Shown: positions 18,025 through 25,951 of the stretch, in pieces
Numbering within the stretch: position 1 is the first letter of the stretch
How the letters are laid out: every line of letters starts with the position of its first letter
Origin: Variovorax sp. JS1663
GTDB lineage: Bacteria; Pseudomonadota; Gammaproteobacteria; Burkholderiales; Burkholderiaceae_C
DNA: 64,000 nucleotides
Reading direction: 5' to 3'
Assembly: GCF_002157355.1 (NCBI RefSeq)
Contig: NZ_LYMK01000012.1
Span: 90,519 to 154,518 of the forward strand
The notes under the pieces: generated by a model
Databases searched by the model: none
Told to the model about the DNA's origin: nothing
What the model saw: only the letters and a program-made list of their open reading frames with translations
Program-made: the position numbers and the translations under genes

Positions 18025-18800
18025 GCGGTGCGCGACTCAACGCCTGGATGGGCTCGGCCGCCCTGTTCGCGGCACTTGTCGCGCTCTGGTGGATCGCCAG
18101 CAATGCCGGTTGGGTCAGCCGCGTTTTCCTGCCCACGCCGCAGGCCACCTTCGCCAGCCTGGCCGAGGGCCTGAACCTGCGCAGCGGCGGCGGCCAGGGC
18201 GAGCTGCTGGCCTTCACGCTCGCCACCGTGCGCCGCATGGTCGAGGGCTGGCTGCTGGCCTCGCTTTTCGGCGTGCTGCTGGGCGCGGCCATCGGCGTCT
18301 CGCCGGCGGTGCGGGCCTGGGTGCAGCCCACGCTGGAATTCATCCGCCCGCTGCCGGCCTCGGCGCTGCTGCCGCTGGCGATCTCGATCTTCGGGCTCAA
18401 CCCCGGCATGGTGCTGTTCGTGGTCGCCTTCGGCGCGATGTGGCCGGTGCTGCTGGCCACCGTGCACGGCTTCGCGGCCGTCGACCCCCGCCTCGCGGAA
18501 GTGGCGCGCTGCCTGCAGATGCCGCGCGCGGCATTCGTCTGGAAGATCGGCCTGCCCAATGCCATGCCCGACATCCTGGCCGGCATGCGGCTGGCGCTCA
18601 CCATCTCGCTGATCGTCGCCGTGGTCGGCGAGATGATCGCCTCGCAAAGCGGCCTGGGCCAGGCCATCCTGCTCGCAGCCCGCGCCTTCCGCGCCAGCGA
18701 GCTGTTCGCCGGCATCGCGCTGCTGGGCCTGATCGGCTTCGCGAGCAACGCGCTGCTGGCCTTCGCCGAGAACAAGTTGCTGCGCTGGCAGCGTCCCTGA
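18021..18800 (+). CDS. ABC transporter permease, SsuC/TauC family (second)
   Basis: This 259-residue permease has six hydrophobic segments and the coupling loop VDPRLAEVARCLQMPRAAFVWKIGLPNAMPDILAGMRLAL. Its start overlaps the previous permease by ATGA. Many SsuC-type systems use one permease as a homodimer, so two distinct permeases suggest a heterodimeric channel, as in some aromatic acid and pyrimidine-precursor importers. The cyclase gene follows after 18 bases. Confidence 0.88.
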   Translation: MSGARLNAWMGSAALFAALVALWWIASNAGWVSRVFLPTPQATFASLAEGLNLRSGGGQGELLAFTLATVRRMVEGWLLASLFGVLLGAAIGVSPAVRAWVQPTLEFIRPLPASALLPLAISIFGLNPGMVLFVVAFGAMWPVLLATVHGFAAVDPRLAEVARCLQMPRAAFVWKIGLPNAMPDILAGMRLALTISLIVAVVGEMIASQSGLGQAILLAARAFRASELFAGIALLGLIGFASNALLAFAENKLLRWQRP

Positions 18801-18818
18801 AGACAAGGAGCCCCACCC

Positions 18819-19637
18819 ATGACCCGACGATTCGTCGACCTCTCGATCTACCTGGAGAACGACGTGATGAGCGACCCGCCGGCCTTCGCGCCGAAGATCC
18901 AGTACTTCACCCACGAGAACACCTTCGCGCAGATCGAGCCCTTCTTCCCCGGCCTGAAGAAGGAAGACCTGCCCGACGGCGAGGGCTGGGCGGTGGAGCT
19001 GGTGCAGCTGTCCACGCACAACGGCACGCACCTCGATGCGCCCTACCACTTCCACTCCACGATGGACAAGGCGCTGGGCGAGAAGAAGCCCGCCATCGCC
19101 ATCCACGATGTGCCGCTGGAGTGGTGCTTCCAGCCCGGCGTGAAGCTGGACTTCCGCCATTTCGAGGACGGCTACGTGGTGACCGCCGACGACGTCGAGG
19201 CGGAGCTGAAGCGCATCGGCCACACGCTTAAGCCGCTGGAGATCGTGGTCGTCAACACCCGTGCGGGCTCGCGCTACGGTCACAACGACTATGTCGCCGC
19301 CGGCGCCGGCATGGGCTACGAGGCCACCATGTACCTGCTGGAGCGCGGTGTGCGCCTGACCGGCACCGATGCCTGGAGCTGGGATGCACCCTTCGTCCAC
19401 ACCGCGAAGAAATACGGCGAGACGCACGACGCCTCGCTGATCTGGGAAGGCCACAAGGCCGGCCGCGACATCGGCTACTGCCACATCGAGAAGCTGCACA
19501 ACCTGGAGTCGCTGCCGCCGGACGGCTTCTTCATCAGCTGCTTCCCGCACAAGATCCGCGGCGCCTCGGCCGGCTGGACGCGCGCGGTCGCGATCTTCGA
19601 CGATGCCCTGATGGCGAGCACGGTGCAGCCGCGATGA
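18819..19637 (+). CDS. Cyclase family metal-dependent hydrolase (kynurenine formamidase-like)
   Basis: This 272-residue enzyme has the metal-binding signature H67-x-G-T-H71-x-D73-x-P-x-H77 of the cyclase/kynurenine formamidase family, which hydrolyses formamides, lactams or lactones using Mn or Zn. It is longer than KynB (about 210 residues), so it belongs to a different subgroup; isatin hydrolase-like and related ring-opening enzymes are possible. It sits in the operon between the importer and fumarylacetoacetase, so it probably acts early on the imported compound. AAGGAG lies before the start. Confidence 0.8.
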   Translation: MTRRFVDLSIYLENDVMSDPPAFAPKIQYFTHENTFAQIEPFFPGLKKEDLPDGEGWAVELVQLSTHNGTHLDAPYHFHSTMDKALGEKKPAIAIHDVPLEWCFQPGVKLDFRHFEDGYVVTADDVEAELKRIGHTLKPLEIVVVNTRAGSRYGHNDYVAAGAGMGYEATMYLLERGVRLTGTDAWSWDAPFVHTAKKYGETHDASLIWEGHKAGRDIGYCHIEKLHNLESLPPDGFFISCFPHKIRGASAGWTRAVAIFDDALMASTVQPR

Positions 19638-20959
19638 CGACGACGCTCAACCACACGCATGACGCAAGCGTGCGCAGCTGGGTGCCCACGGCCCAGGCCG
19701 AAGGCTGCGACTTCCCGATCCAGAACCTTCCCATGGCAGTGTTCCACCGCACAGGAAGCCGCGAACCCTACCGGGGCGGCATCGCGATCGGCGACCAGGT
19801 GCTGGACCTGGCGGCACTGGCCTCCAGCCGGCAACTCGACGGCGCGGCGCTCGATGGCGCGCGCGCCTGCGCGCAGTCCGCGCTCAACGACTTCTTCGCG
19901 CTCGGCCCGCGCGTGTGGCGTGCCCTGCGCCATGGCGTGTTCGCGCTGCTCGAGGACGACGCGCCGACGGAAGTTGCCGACGCCGTGCGCGCATGCCTGA
20001 TCCCGCTGGCGGAAGCGGAGTTCGCATTGCCCGCGCGCATCGGTGACTACACCGACTTCTATACCTCCATCGACCACGCACTCAACGTCGGGCGGCTATG
20101 GAAGCCCGACGACCCGATCACGCCCAACTTCCAGTGGATCCCGATCGCCTATCACGGCCGCGCCTCGACGATCGGAGTCAGCGGCCAGCGCTTCCACCGG
20201 CCCATGGGGCAGACGATGGCGCCCGGTGCCCGCGCGCCGGCCTACGGCCCATGCGCCCGGCTGGACTACGAACTCGAACTCGGCATCTGGATCGGCCAGG
20301 GCAACGCGGCCGGCAAGCAGATCCCGCTGGCGCGCGCGGAAGACCACATCTTCGGCCTGTGCCTGCTCAATGACTGGTCGGCGCGCGACATCCAGTTCTG
20401 GGAAATGGCGCCCCTCGGGCCCTTCCTCGCCAAGAACTTCGCGACCACGGTGTCGCCATGGATCGTGACGCTCGAGGCGCTGGCGCCCTACCGCCTGCCA
20501 TGGACGCGGCCCGCGGACCATCCGCAGCCGCTGGCCTATCTCGAGGACGAGGGCAACCGCGCGCACGGCGCGCTCGATATCCAGCTCGAAGTCTGGCTCG
20601 AAAGCGCCAAGGCGCGCACGGCGGGCAACGCGCCTTCGCGCCTGTCGTCCACCAGCTTCCGGCACCAGTACTGGAGCATCGCGCAGATGGTGGCGCACCA
20701 CACGGTGGGCGGCTGCAGCCTGCAGACCGGCGACCTGTTCGGGAGCGGCACCATTTCGGGCCCGGGGCCGGGCGAGGCCGGCGCGATCATCGAGCTCACG
20801 CGCGCGGGGCAGTCGCCGATCGCACTGGCCGACGGGGAAACGCGCGCCTTCCTGGAGGACGGCGACGCGGTGCTGCTGCGCGGCTGGTGCGAGAAGCCGG
20901 GGCATGCGCGCATCGGCTTCGGCGAGAGCCGGGGGACGGTGCTGCCGGCGCTGGGATGA
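19634..20959 (+). CDS. Fumarylacetoacetase
   Basis: This 441-residue enzyme matches fumarylacetoacetate hydrolase in length and motifs: DYTDFYTSIDHALNVG, PIAYHGRASTIGVSG, the metal-site LDYELELGIWIG, LNDWSARDIQ and a late GDLFGSGTISG. It splits fumarylacetoacetate, or a related 3,5-diketo acid, into fumarate and acetoacetate, normally the last step of tyrosine and homogentisate breakdown. No homogentisate dioxygenase or maleylacetoacetate isomerase is nearby, so it may serve a special substrate delivered by this operon. It overlaps the cyclase stop by ATGA. Acetoacetate made here could feed the ligase at 5083. Confidence 0.9.
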   Translation: MTTTLNHTHDASVRSWVPTAQAEGCDFPIQNLPMAVFHRTGSREPYRGGIAIGDQVLDLAALASSRQLDGAALDGARACAQSALNDFFALGPRVWRALRHGVFALLEDDAPTEVADAVRACLIPLAEAEFALPARIGDYTDFYTSIDHALNVGRLWKPDDPITPNFQWIPIAYHGRASTIGVSGQRFHRPMGQTMAPGARAPAYGPCARLDYELELGIWIGQGNAAGKQIPLARAEDHIFGLCLLNDWSARDIQFWEMAPLGPFLAKNFATTVSPWIVTLEALAPYRLPWTRPADHPQPLAYLEDEGNRAHGALDIQLEVWLESAKARTAGNAPSRLSSTSFRHQYWSIAQMVAHHTVGGCSLQTGDLFGSGTISGPGPGEAGAIIELTRAGQSPIALADGETRAFLEDGDAVLLRGWCEKPGHARIGFGESRGTVLPALG

Positions 20960-21078
20960 GGGGCGCCCCAGGCGCGCTTCCAGCACGAGGGTTCCGCGCC
21001 GGCGCGAAAACGGGCATGCTCGGGCATTCGTGCAGGAAACGGTGACCGACGTCGACGCACGGCCCCACCTGCCCGCAC

Positions 21079-21786
21079 ATGCCCTCTTCTCCTGCGCCGA
21101 CCTGGACCGCCGACATCCGTTTCCGCATCCGCCACCTGCTGGCCTTGAAGCTCGTCGGCGTCACGGTCTTCACCTGGCTCTTCTTCATCGGCTACTTCGA
21201 GCTGCTGCGTCATCCGGCGAATCCGGTCGCGGTGATGCCGCTGACGGCGCTCGACATCCTCATCCCGTTCCAGCCTGAAATGCTGGTGGCGTACTTCTCG
21301 CTGTGGGTCTACGTGGGCGTGGCGCCCGGGCTGCAGGCGAACTTCAGGGAACTGGTGGTCTACGGCCTGTGGGTCGGCGCGCTGTGCCTCGCCGGCCTGG
21401 GCCTTTTCCTCCTCTGGCCGACACAGGTGCCGCCGGGCATGGCCGGCAGCTCCGATTTCCCGGGCTTCGCGCTGCTGCAGGGCATGGACGCGCCCGGCAA
21501 CGCCTGTCCTTCGATGCACGTCGCGGTCGCGATGTTCACCGCGATCCGCATCGACGACGTGCTGCGCCAGGCCCGCACGCCGCCCTGGCCGCGGCTGGTG
21601 AACTGGCTATGGTTCGCCGCCATCGCCTGGTCGACGCTGGCGGTCAAGCAACACGTGGTGTTCGATGCGGTGGCCGGCGCGCTGCTGGGCATCGCCTTCG
21701 CGGTTCCCTCGATGCACTGGCGGCCGAAGCCGGCCCGTCCGCCCACGCGCATGTTCGGGCGAGCGGATATCATCCCCCACCGATGA
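21079..21786 (+). CDS. PAP2-superfamily membrane phosphatase/phosphotransferase
   Basis: This 235-residue protein has about six hydrophobic segments and the PAP2 catalytic pieces CPSMHVA (about 142-148) and KQHVVFDAVAGALLG (about 190-205). It lacks an obvious first KxxxxxxRP motif, which makes it closer to the inositolphosphotransferase/Aur1-like branch of the superfamily. It would act on a lipid phosphate at the membrane. It is followed 36 bases later by an acyl carrier protein and a ketoacyl synthase, so a lipid-modifying role is plausible. Start chosen at MPSSPAPTW. Confidence 0.75.
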   Translation: MPSSPAPTWTADIRFRIRHLLALKLVGVTVFTWLFFIGYFELLRHPANPVAVMPLTALDILIPFQPEMLVAYFSLWVYVGVAPGLQANFRELVVYGLWVGALCLAGLGLFLLWPTQVPPGMAGSSDFPGFALLQGMDAPGNACPSMHVAVAMFTAIRIDDVLRQARTPPWPRLVNWLWFAAIAWSTLAVKQHVVFDAVAGALLGIAFAVPSMHWRPKPARPPTRMFGRADIIPHR

Positions 21787-21822
21787 CCCCATGGCCCTCC
21801 GCGTGACGACGGACATCGCCCA

Positions 21823-22077
21823 ATGAGTTCGCTGAAACAATTACAGGACCTGATCCAGGAAAAATACGGCCTCGATGCCGCGGCGCTCGACCCCCACGCA
21901 TCGATGCGCGACAAGGGATTCGACTCCCTCGCGCTGGTCGAATTCGTCTTCGCCATCGAAGACCATTTCAAGATCACGATGCCCGACCAGGACACGAACA
22001 TCGACACGCTGGCCGAGCTGGCCGAGGTGGTCGACCGGCTCCTGGCCGAGCGCGCCGCGACGGCCCAGGCCAAATAG
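21823..22077 (+). CDS. Acyl carrier protein
   Basis: This 84-residue acidic protein has the phosphopantetheine attachment motif DKGFDSLALVE with Ser35, and the four-helix pattern of an acyl carrier protein. It differs from the housekeeping AcpP (GADSLDTVE), so it is a specialised carrier. Its stop codon is immediately followed by the ATG of the ketoacyl synthase gene, showing tight coupling to that partner. Confidence 0.88.
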   Translation: MSSLKQLQDLIQEKYGLDAAALDPHASMRDKGFDSLALVEFVFAIEDHFKITMPDQDTNIDTLAELAEVVDRLLAERAATAQAK

Positions 22078-23289
22078 ATGAGCGTGGTGGAAGTCGCCGT
22101 CACCGGGCTGGGCGTGGTGAGCCCGCACGGCGACGATGCCGGCGCCATGTTCGACGCGCTGATGCGCGGCGAATCGGCGCTGCAGCCCGTGTTCCCCGAG
22201 CTGCCCAAGCCGGCCGCGGCCGCGCTCGCTCCCTTCGACGAATTGGGCTGGTTCACCAAGCTCCAACTGGCCGGCGTGGACCGCGTGAGCCAGCTCGCCG
22301 TCGCAGCGGCCGAGATGGCGATGCGTGACGCCGGCGCGCCGCAGGACGTGGCACCCGAGCGCATCGGCATCTACGCCGGCTGCGGCATGGGCGGCGCCGC
22401 CGCGCTGGAGGCCGCCTACCGCAGCGCCAACGGCCGCGTGCCGCCGCTGACCATTCCCGCCTTCATGCCCAATGCACCGGCCGCGCAGATCGCGATGCGC
22501 CGCCAGGTCCAGGGCCCGGTGCTCACCTATTCGGTGGCCTGCGCCTCCTCGGGCGTGGCGCTGGCCGAGGCAGCCAAGGCCGTGCAGCGCGGCGAGGTGG
22601 ATCTCGCCATCGCCGGCGGCAGCGAGGCGCTGATCGTGCCCGGCGTGGTGCTGGCCTGGCAGGCGATGCAGACCCTCGCCGCCTTCGAGCCCGGCGAGGC
22701 GGCGCGCGCAGTGCGGCCCTTCGCCAGCGACCGCAACGGCTTCGCGCTCGGCGAGGGCGCGGCCTTCATGGTGCTCGAATCGGCCGAGCGCGCCCGCGCG
22801 CGCGGTGCACGCACTTATGCCCGGCTGGCCGGCTGGGGCATCGGTTGCGATGCCACCCACCTCACCAAGCCCGACGCCGCCGGCCAGGCCCGCGCCCTCC
22901 GCGCCGCCCTGCGCACGGCTGGGCTGTCGCCGGACGAGGTGGGCTACTGCAATGCGCACGGCACGGCCACGCGCATCGGCGACGTGGTCGAGCGCAATGC
23001 GCTGGCGGACGTGTGGGGCGAAGCGCTCGACGACCTGCAGGTGAGCTCCACCAAGGCCCTGCACGGCCACCTGCTCGGCGCCGCCGGCGCGCTGGAGGCG
23101 GTGATCACCGTGCTGGCCCTGCACCGGCGGCAACTGCCGCCCAACGCCCACGGCGCGGACATCGATCCGGAATGCCGCCTGAACCTAGTGCCGCAGCAGG
23201 GCGCAGCAGCGCTGCGGCTGGAAGCCGCGATCAGCAATTCCTTCGCCTTCGGCGGCACCAACGCCGTGTTGGCCTTCCGCCGAACCTGA
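22078..23289 (+). CDS. Beta-ketoacyl-ACP synthase, FabF-like
   Basis: This 403-residue thiolase-fold enzyme has the complete condensing triad: Cys155 in VACASSG, His294 in CNAHGTAT and His331 in KALHGHLLGAAG. It would extend an acyl chain with malonyl-ACP. Paired with its own carrier protein and a PAP2 enzyme, it looks like part of a special lipid or polyketide-like pathway rather than bulk fatty acid synthesis. No ketoreductase or dehydratase is adjacent, so the pathway must borrow those or use a single condensation. The gene ends convergently with the alpha-CTD-like gene. Confidence 0.88.
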   Translation: MSVVEVAVTGLGVVSPHGDDAGAMFDALMRGESALQPVFPELPKPAAAALAPFDELGWFTKLQLAGVDRVSQLAVAAAEMAMRDAGAPQDVAPERIGIYAGCGMGGAAALEAAYRSANGRVPPLTIPAFMPNAPAAQIAMRRQVQGPVLTYSVACASSGVALAEAAKAVQRGEVDLAIAGGSEALIVPGVVLAWQAMQTLAAFEPGEAARAVRPFASDRNGFALGEGAAFMVLESAERARARGARTYARLAGWGIGCDATHLTKPDAAGQARALRAALRTAGLSPDEVGYCNAHGTATRIGDVVERNALADVWGEALDDLQVSSTKALHGHLLGAAGALEAVITVLALHRRQLPPNAHGADIDPECRLNLVPQQGAAALRLEAAISNSFAFGGTNAVLAFRRT

Positions 23290-23294
23290 GCGCT

Positions 23295-23344
23295 CCCCCA
23301 GGCTCCCCCACTTCGTGTGGTCCGCCAACCCCCTCACCGGGGGG
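23295..23344. repeat. Dispersed intergenic repeat, copy 1
   Basis: This stretch begins CCCCCAGGCTCCCCCACTTC and runs through a CCCCCTC/CCGGGGG hairpin at its right end. The same sequence, with one base difference in the core, returns at 24998-25046. Here it lies between two convergent 3' ends, where the hairpin could serve as a two-way terminator. Repeats opening with CCCCCAGGCT are common between genes in Comamonadaceae (recalled, not searched). Confidence 0.7.
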
Positions 23345-23367
23345 CGCGGGCCGCGATGTGCAGTGGC

Positions 23368-23610
23368 TCAGTCGGCGAGGTGCAAACCCCGCCGGTTGAC
23401 GCTCTCGACGATCTCGCGCAGCGAATTGCGGCCCAGCCGCGAAAGAACGAACAGCTTTTTCGCCGGCACGCGCGTCACGTCGCGCACCGTGTGGAGCTGG
23501 TTGAGACGCAGCACATTGGCGGTGCGCAGCGACAGATTCAGGACGTCGATGTCGGCGTCCAGCAGCGACTCGGTCGCCGGCCGGTCGGCGATGGCTTGAC
23601 CCTCACTCAT
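23368..23610 (-). CDS. Stand-alone RNA polymerase alpha C-terminal domain-like protein
   Basis: This 80-residue protein is almost entirely an alpha-CTD-like helix-hairpin-helix fold: LNLSLRTANVLRLNQLHTVRDV, then the LSRLGRNSLREIVESVNRRGLHL ending that parallels the NLGKKSLTEIKDVLASRGL of RpoA. There is no alpha N-terminal domain. It could bind DNA or contact activators in place of the real alpha subunit. The start at 23610 (MSEGQAIAD) has GGAG seven bases upstream. The family call is good; the function is unknown. Confidence 0.75.
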   Translation of the reverse strand: MSEGQAIADRPATESLLDADIDVLNLSLRTANVLRLNQLHTVRDVTRVPAKKLFVLSRLGRNSLREIVESVNRRGLHLAD

Positions 23611-23951
23611 GGGGCTTCTCCGGAAAACGATGCCTGGAACTTGCACAGTTCATGCCATCGATTCCGCGCTAGAGCGCAGCGAAGCGTTCACTGGAAAGAA
23701 ACCGCTTTCGGCTGGAATTCGAACAAGAAAACTGTCTGCGTTTCAATCACATGTCTCATTGAGATACAGGGTTTTCCACAGGTATTGCTGAGCTGATTTT
23801 TAGCTCACCCGGGGCGAAAAACGGTTCTTGGAGGCAACGCCTTCGCCTCCTAGCATTCGCCTCATCGAGCCTTCGCTGCCGCATTTTTTTCGGCGCCGGC
23901 GAAGGCCCAGGTCGCCACTTCCGCTTGTCCCGTCTTCAAAGGAAATCTGCC
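23611..23951. other. Intergenic region with palindromes
   Basis: This 341-base stretch is AT-richer than the genes around it and holds no gene. TCTCA-T-TGAGA at 23754-23764 sits inside the near-palindrome TGTCTCATTGAGATACA, a form often seen in regulator sites. GGAGGC-N9-GCCTCC at 23830-23850 is a perfect hairpin. The promoter of the importer gene at 23952 and that of the alpha-CTD-like gene should both lie here. Confidence 0.45.
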
Positions 23952-24986
23952 ATGGCCACACTTTGCGATCCCGGTCGCCGACGCCTCCTCCAGACCTCGC
24001 TCATGGCCGCCGCCGGCCTCTCGACCGGGGGGCTGCTGTCCATCGAAGCCCACGCCCAGGGCAAGGCCCGCATCAACATGCAGCTCGGCTGGATCGTCGG
24101 CGTCAACCAGATCGGCGAGGTCGTGGCCAAGCGCCTCGGCTTCTACGAGCAGGAAGGCATCGATTTCGCCATCCAGCCGGGCGGCCCCAACATCGACGGC
24201 GTGGCCATCGTGGCCTCCGGCCGCCACGAGGTGGGCCAGGTGTCCTCCAGCCCCTCGGTGATGCTGGCGGTCTCGCAGGGCCTGCCGATCAAGTGCTTCG
24301 CGGTCGGCGCGCAGAAGCACCCCTTCACCTTCTTCTCGCTCGCCAAGAACCCGGTGCGCAAGCCGGCCGACCTGGTGGGCAAGAAGGTGGGCATTCCCTC
24401 CACCGCCGCAGTGCTGCTGCGCGCCCTGCTGGCCAAGAACAAGATCGCCGAGAAGGACGTCAAGTTCGTCACCGTCGGCGCCGACATGGGGCCGCTCTTG
24501 ACCGGCCAGGTCGACGTGGTGACCGGCTGGCTCACCAGCACCACCGCGCTCAAGACCCTGGGCCCGGACCGCGTCGACCTCACCCTGTGGGACGGCGGCG
24601 TGCAGCTCTATGCCCTGCCCTACTACGCCACCACCAAGACGATCGAAACCCAGCCCAAGGTGATCGAGGCCTTCATCCGCGCCACCACCCGCGGCTGGCA
24701 GCACGTGCGCGCCAACCGCGACCAGGCGGTGGACCTGCTGGTCAAGGAGTACCCCAACCTCAAGCGCGAGGACGAGCGCGCGGCGGTGGACGTGATGCTC
24801 GACTACAGCTTCGGCGGCCTCGCGCAGACCCAGGGCTGGGGCGCGATGGACCCGGCCGTGTGGCAGGACCAGATCAACACCTACGCGGAGCTGGGCCAGT
24901 TCACCGCCCGCACGCCGAAGGTGGAAGACGTGATCTGGCTCGACGGCCTGAAAGCCACCACCGCCCTGCGGATGGGGAAAGCCTGA
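23952..24986 (+). CDS. ABC transporter substrate-binding protein, NMT1/THI5 family
   Basis: This 344-residue periplasmic protein has a twin-arginine-like signal peptide (RRRLLQTSLMAAAGLSTGG, then EAHAQG as the cleavage region). Its core is of the NMT1/SsuA type: LGWIVGVNQIGEVVAKRLGFYEQEGIDF. The start at 23952 has AAAGGAAA upstream. It begins an operon that goes on to ATPase, permease, an FAD oxidoreductase, CoA transferase, hydratase, ferredoxin and LysR. The ligand is probably an organic acid that is then turned into a CoA thioester. Paralogous to 15532, but only distantly similar. Confidence 0.85.
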   Translation: MATLCDPGRRRLLQTSLMAAAGLSTGGLLSIEAHAQGKARINMQLGWIVGVNQIGEVVAKRLGFYEQEGIDFAIQPGGPNIDGVAIVASGRHEVGQVSSSPSVMLAVSQGLPIKCFAVGAQKHPFTFFSLAKNPVRKPADLVGKKVGIPSTAAVLLRALLAKNKIAEKDVKFVTVGADMGPLLTGQVDVVTGWLTSTTALKTLGPDRVDLTLWDGGVQLYALPYYATTKTIETQPKVIEAFIRATTRGWQHVRANRDQAVDLLVKEYPNLKREDERAAVDVMLDYSFGGLAQTQGWGAMDPAVWQDQINTYAELGQFTARTPKVEDVIWLDGLKATTALRMGKA

Positions 24987-24997
24987 AATGACGTTCA

Positions 24998-25088
24998 CCC
25001 CCAGGCTCCCCCACTTCGTGTGGTCCGCCAACCCCCTCTCCGGGGGCAACACCAGCGGCCCGGCAAAGCCGGTTCCGCGGTGTTCCCC
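24998..25088. repeat. Dispersed intergenic repeat, copy 2, with long hairpin
   Basis: The first 49 bases match copy 1 at 23295-23344. They are followed by a second hairpin: AACACC at 25048-25053 pairs with GGTGTT at 25079-25084, and inside it GCGG and CCGGC pair with GCCGG and CCGC around an AAA loop. This copy lies inside an operon, between the binding-protein gene and the ATPase gene. It could protect the upstream message or cut down read-through, giving more binding protein than ATPase. Confidence 0.7.
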
Positions 25089-25144
25089 GGATGGGTCCCG
25101 CATCGCATGCGTCGCTGTCTCCAACTGCCGCTGGGAGAACTGAT

Positions 25145-25927
25145 ATGAGTGCTGTCGTCAGCGCCAGCCCGGCGATCTCCTGCCGCGACATCGGCGTGCG
25201 CTTCTTCACCGAGCGCCGCGACGTCACCGCGATCAAGAGCCTGGATCTCGACGTCGCCCAGGGCGAGTTCATCACCTTGCTCGGCCCCTCGGGCTGCGGC
25301 AAGTCCACCTTCCTGCGCGTGGTCGCGGACCTGCTGGAGCCCAGCCGCGGGCGTATCGAGGTGCTTTCGTCCAGCGCACAGGCCGCGCGCAAGAACCGTG
25401 ACATCGGCTTCGTGTTCCAGGACGCGGCGCTGCTGCCCTGGCGCACCGCGCTGCAGAACGTGGAGCTGCCGCTGCAGGTCGGCGGCGGCGCGAGCCGCAA
25501 GGGCCGCCGCTCGCCGCAGGAGCTGCTGGAGCTGGTGGGCCTGAAGGACCGCGCCCATGCCTGGCCGCACGAGATGTCGGGCGGCCAGCGCCAGCGCGTG
25601 TCGATCGCGCGCGCCCTGGCCAGCGACCCGAAGATCCTGCTGATGGACGAGCCCTTCGGCGCGCTCGACGAGATCACGCGCGACCGGCTCAACGAGGAGA
25701 TCCGACGCGTCTGGAAGGAGACCGGCGTGACCATCCTCTTCGTCACCCACAGCATCCACGAGGCCGCCTTCCTGGGCCAGCGCGTGCTCATGCTGGCGGC
25801 CAACCCGGGACGCGTGCGCGAGATCGTGCCTGTCGAGCTGCCGGACGACCGCACGCTGGACATCCGCGAGACCCCCGAATTCGTGCGCCTCACGGCGCAC
25901 CTGCGGCGCGTGCTGGAAACCTGCTGA
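25145..25927 (+). CDS. ABC transporter ATP-binding protein, nitrate/sulfonate/taurine type
   Basis: This 260-residue ATPase has Walker A GPSGCGKST, the LPWRT-containing Q-loop, MSGGQRQR, Walker B LLMDEPFGALDE and switch His in FVTHSIHEA. It supplies energy for the importer with 23952 and 25952. The start at 25145 (MSAVVSASP) has GGGAGAAC upstream; an in-frame ATG at 25091 would fall just after the repeat element and looks non-coding. Confidence 0.92.
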   Translation: MSAVVSASPAISCRDIGVRFFTERRDVTAIKSLDLDVAQGEFITLLGPSGCGKSTFLRVVADLLEPSRGRIEVLSSSAQAARKNRDIGFVFQDAALLPWRTALQNVELPLQVGGGASRKGRRSPQELLELVGLKDRAHAWPHEMSGGQRQRVSIARALASDPKILLMDEPFGALDEITRDRLNEEIRRVWKETGVTILFVTHSIHEAAFLGQRVLMLAANPGRVREIVPVELPDDRTLDIRETPEFVRLTAHLRRVLETC

Positions 25928-25951
25928 AACCTGTTGAACAAGGCCCGAGCC

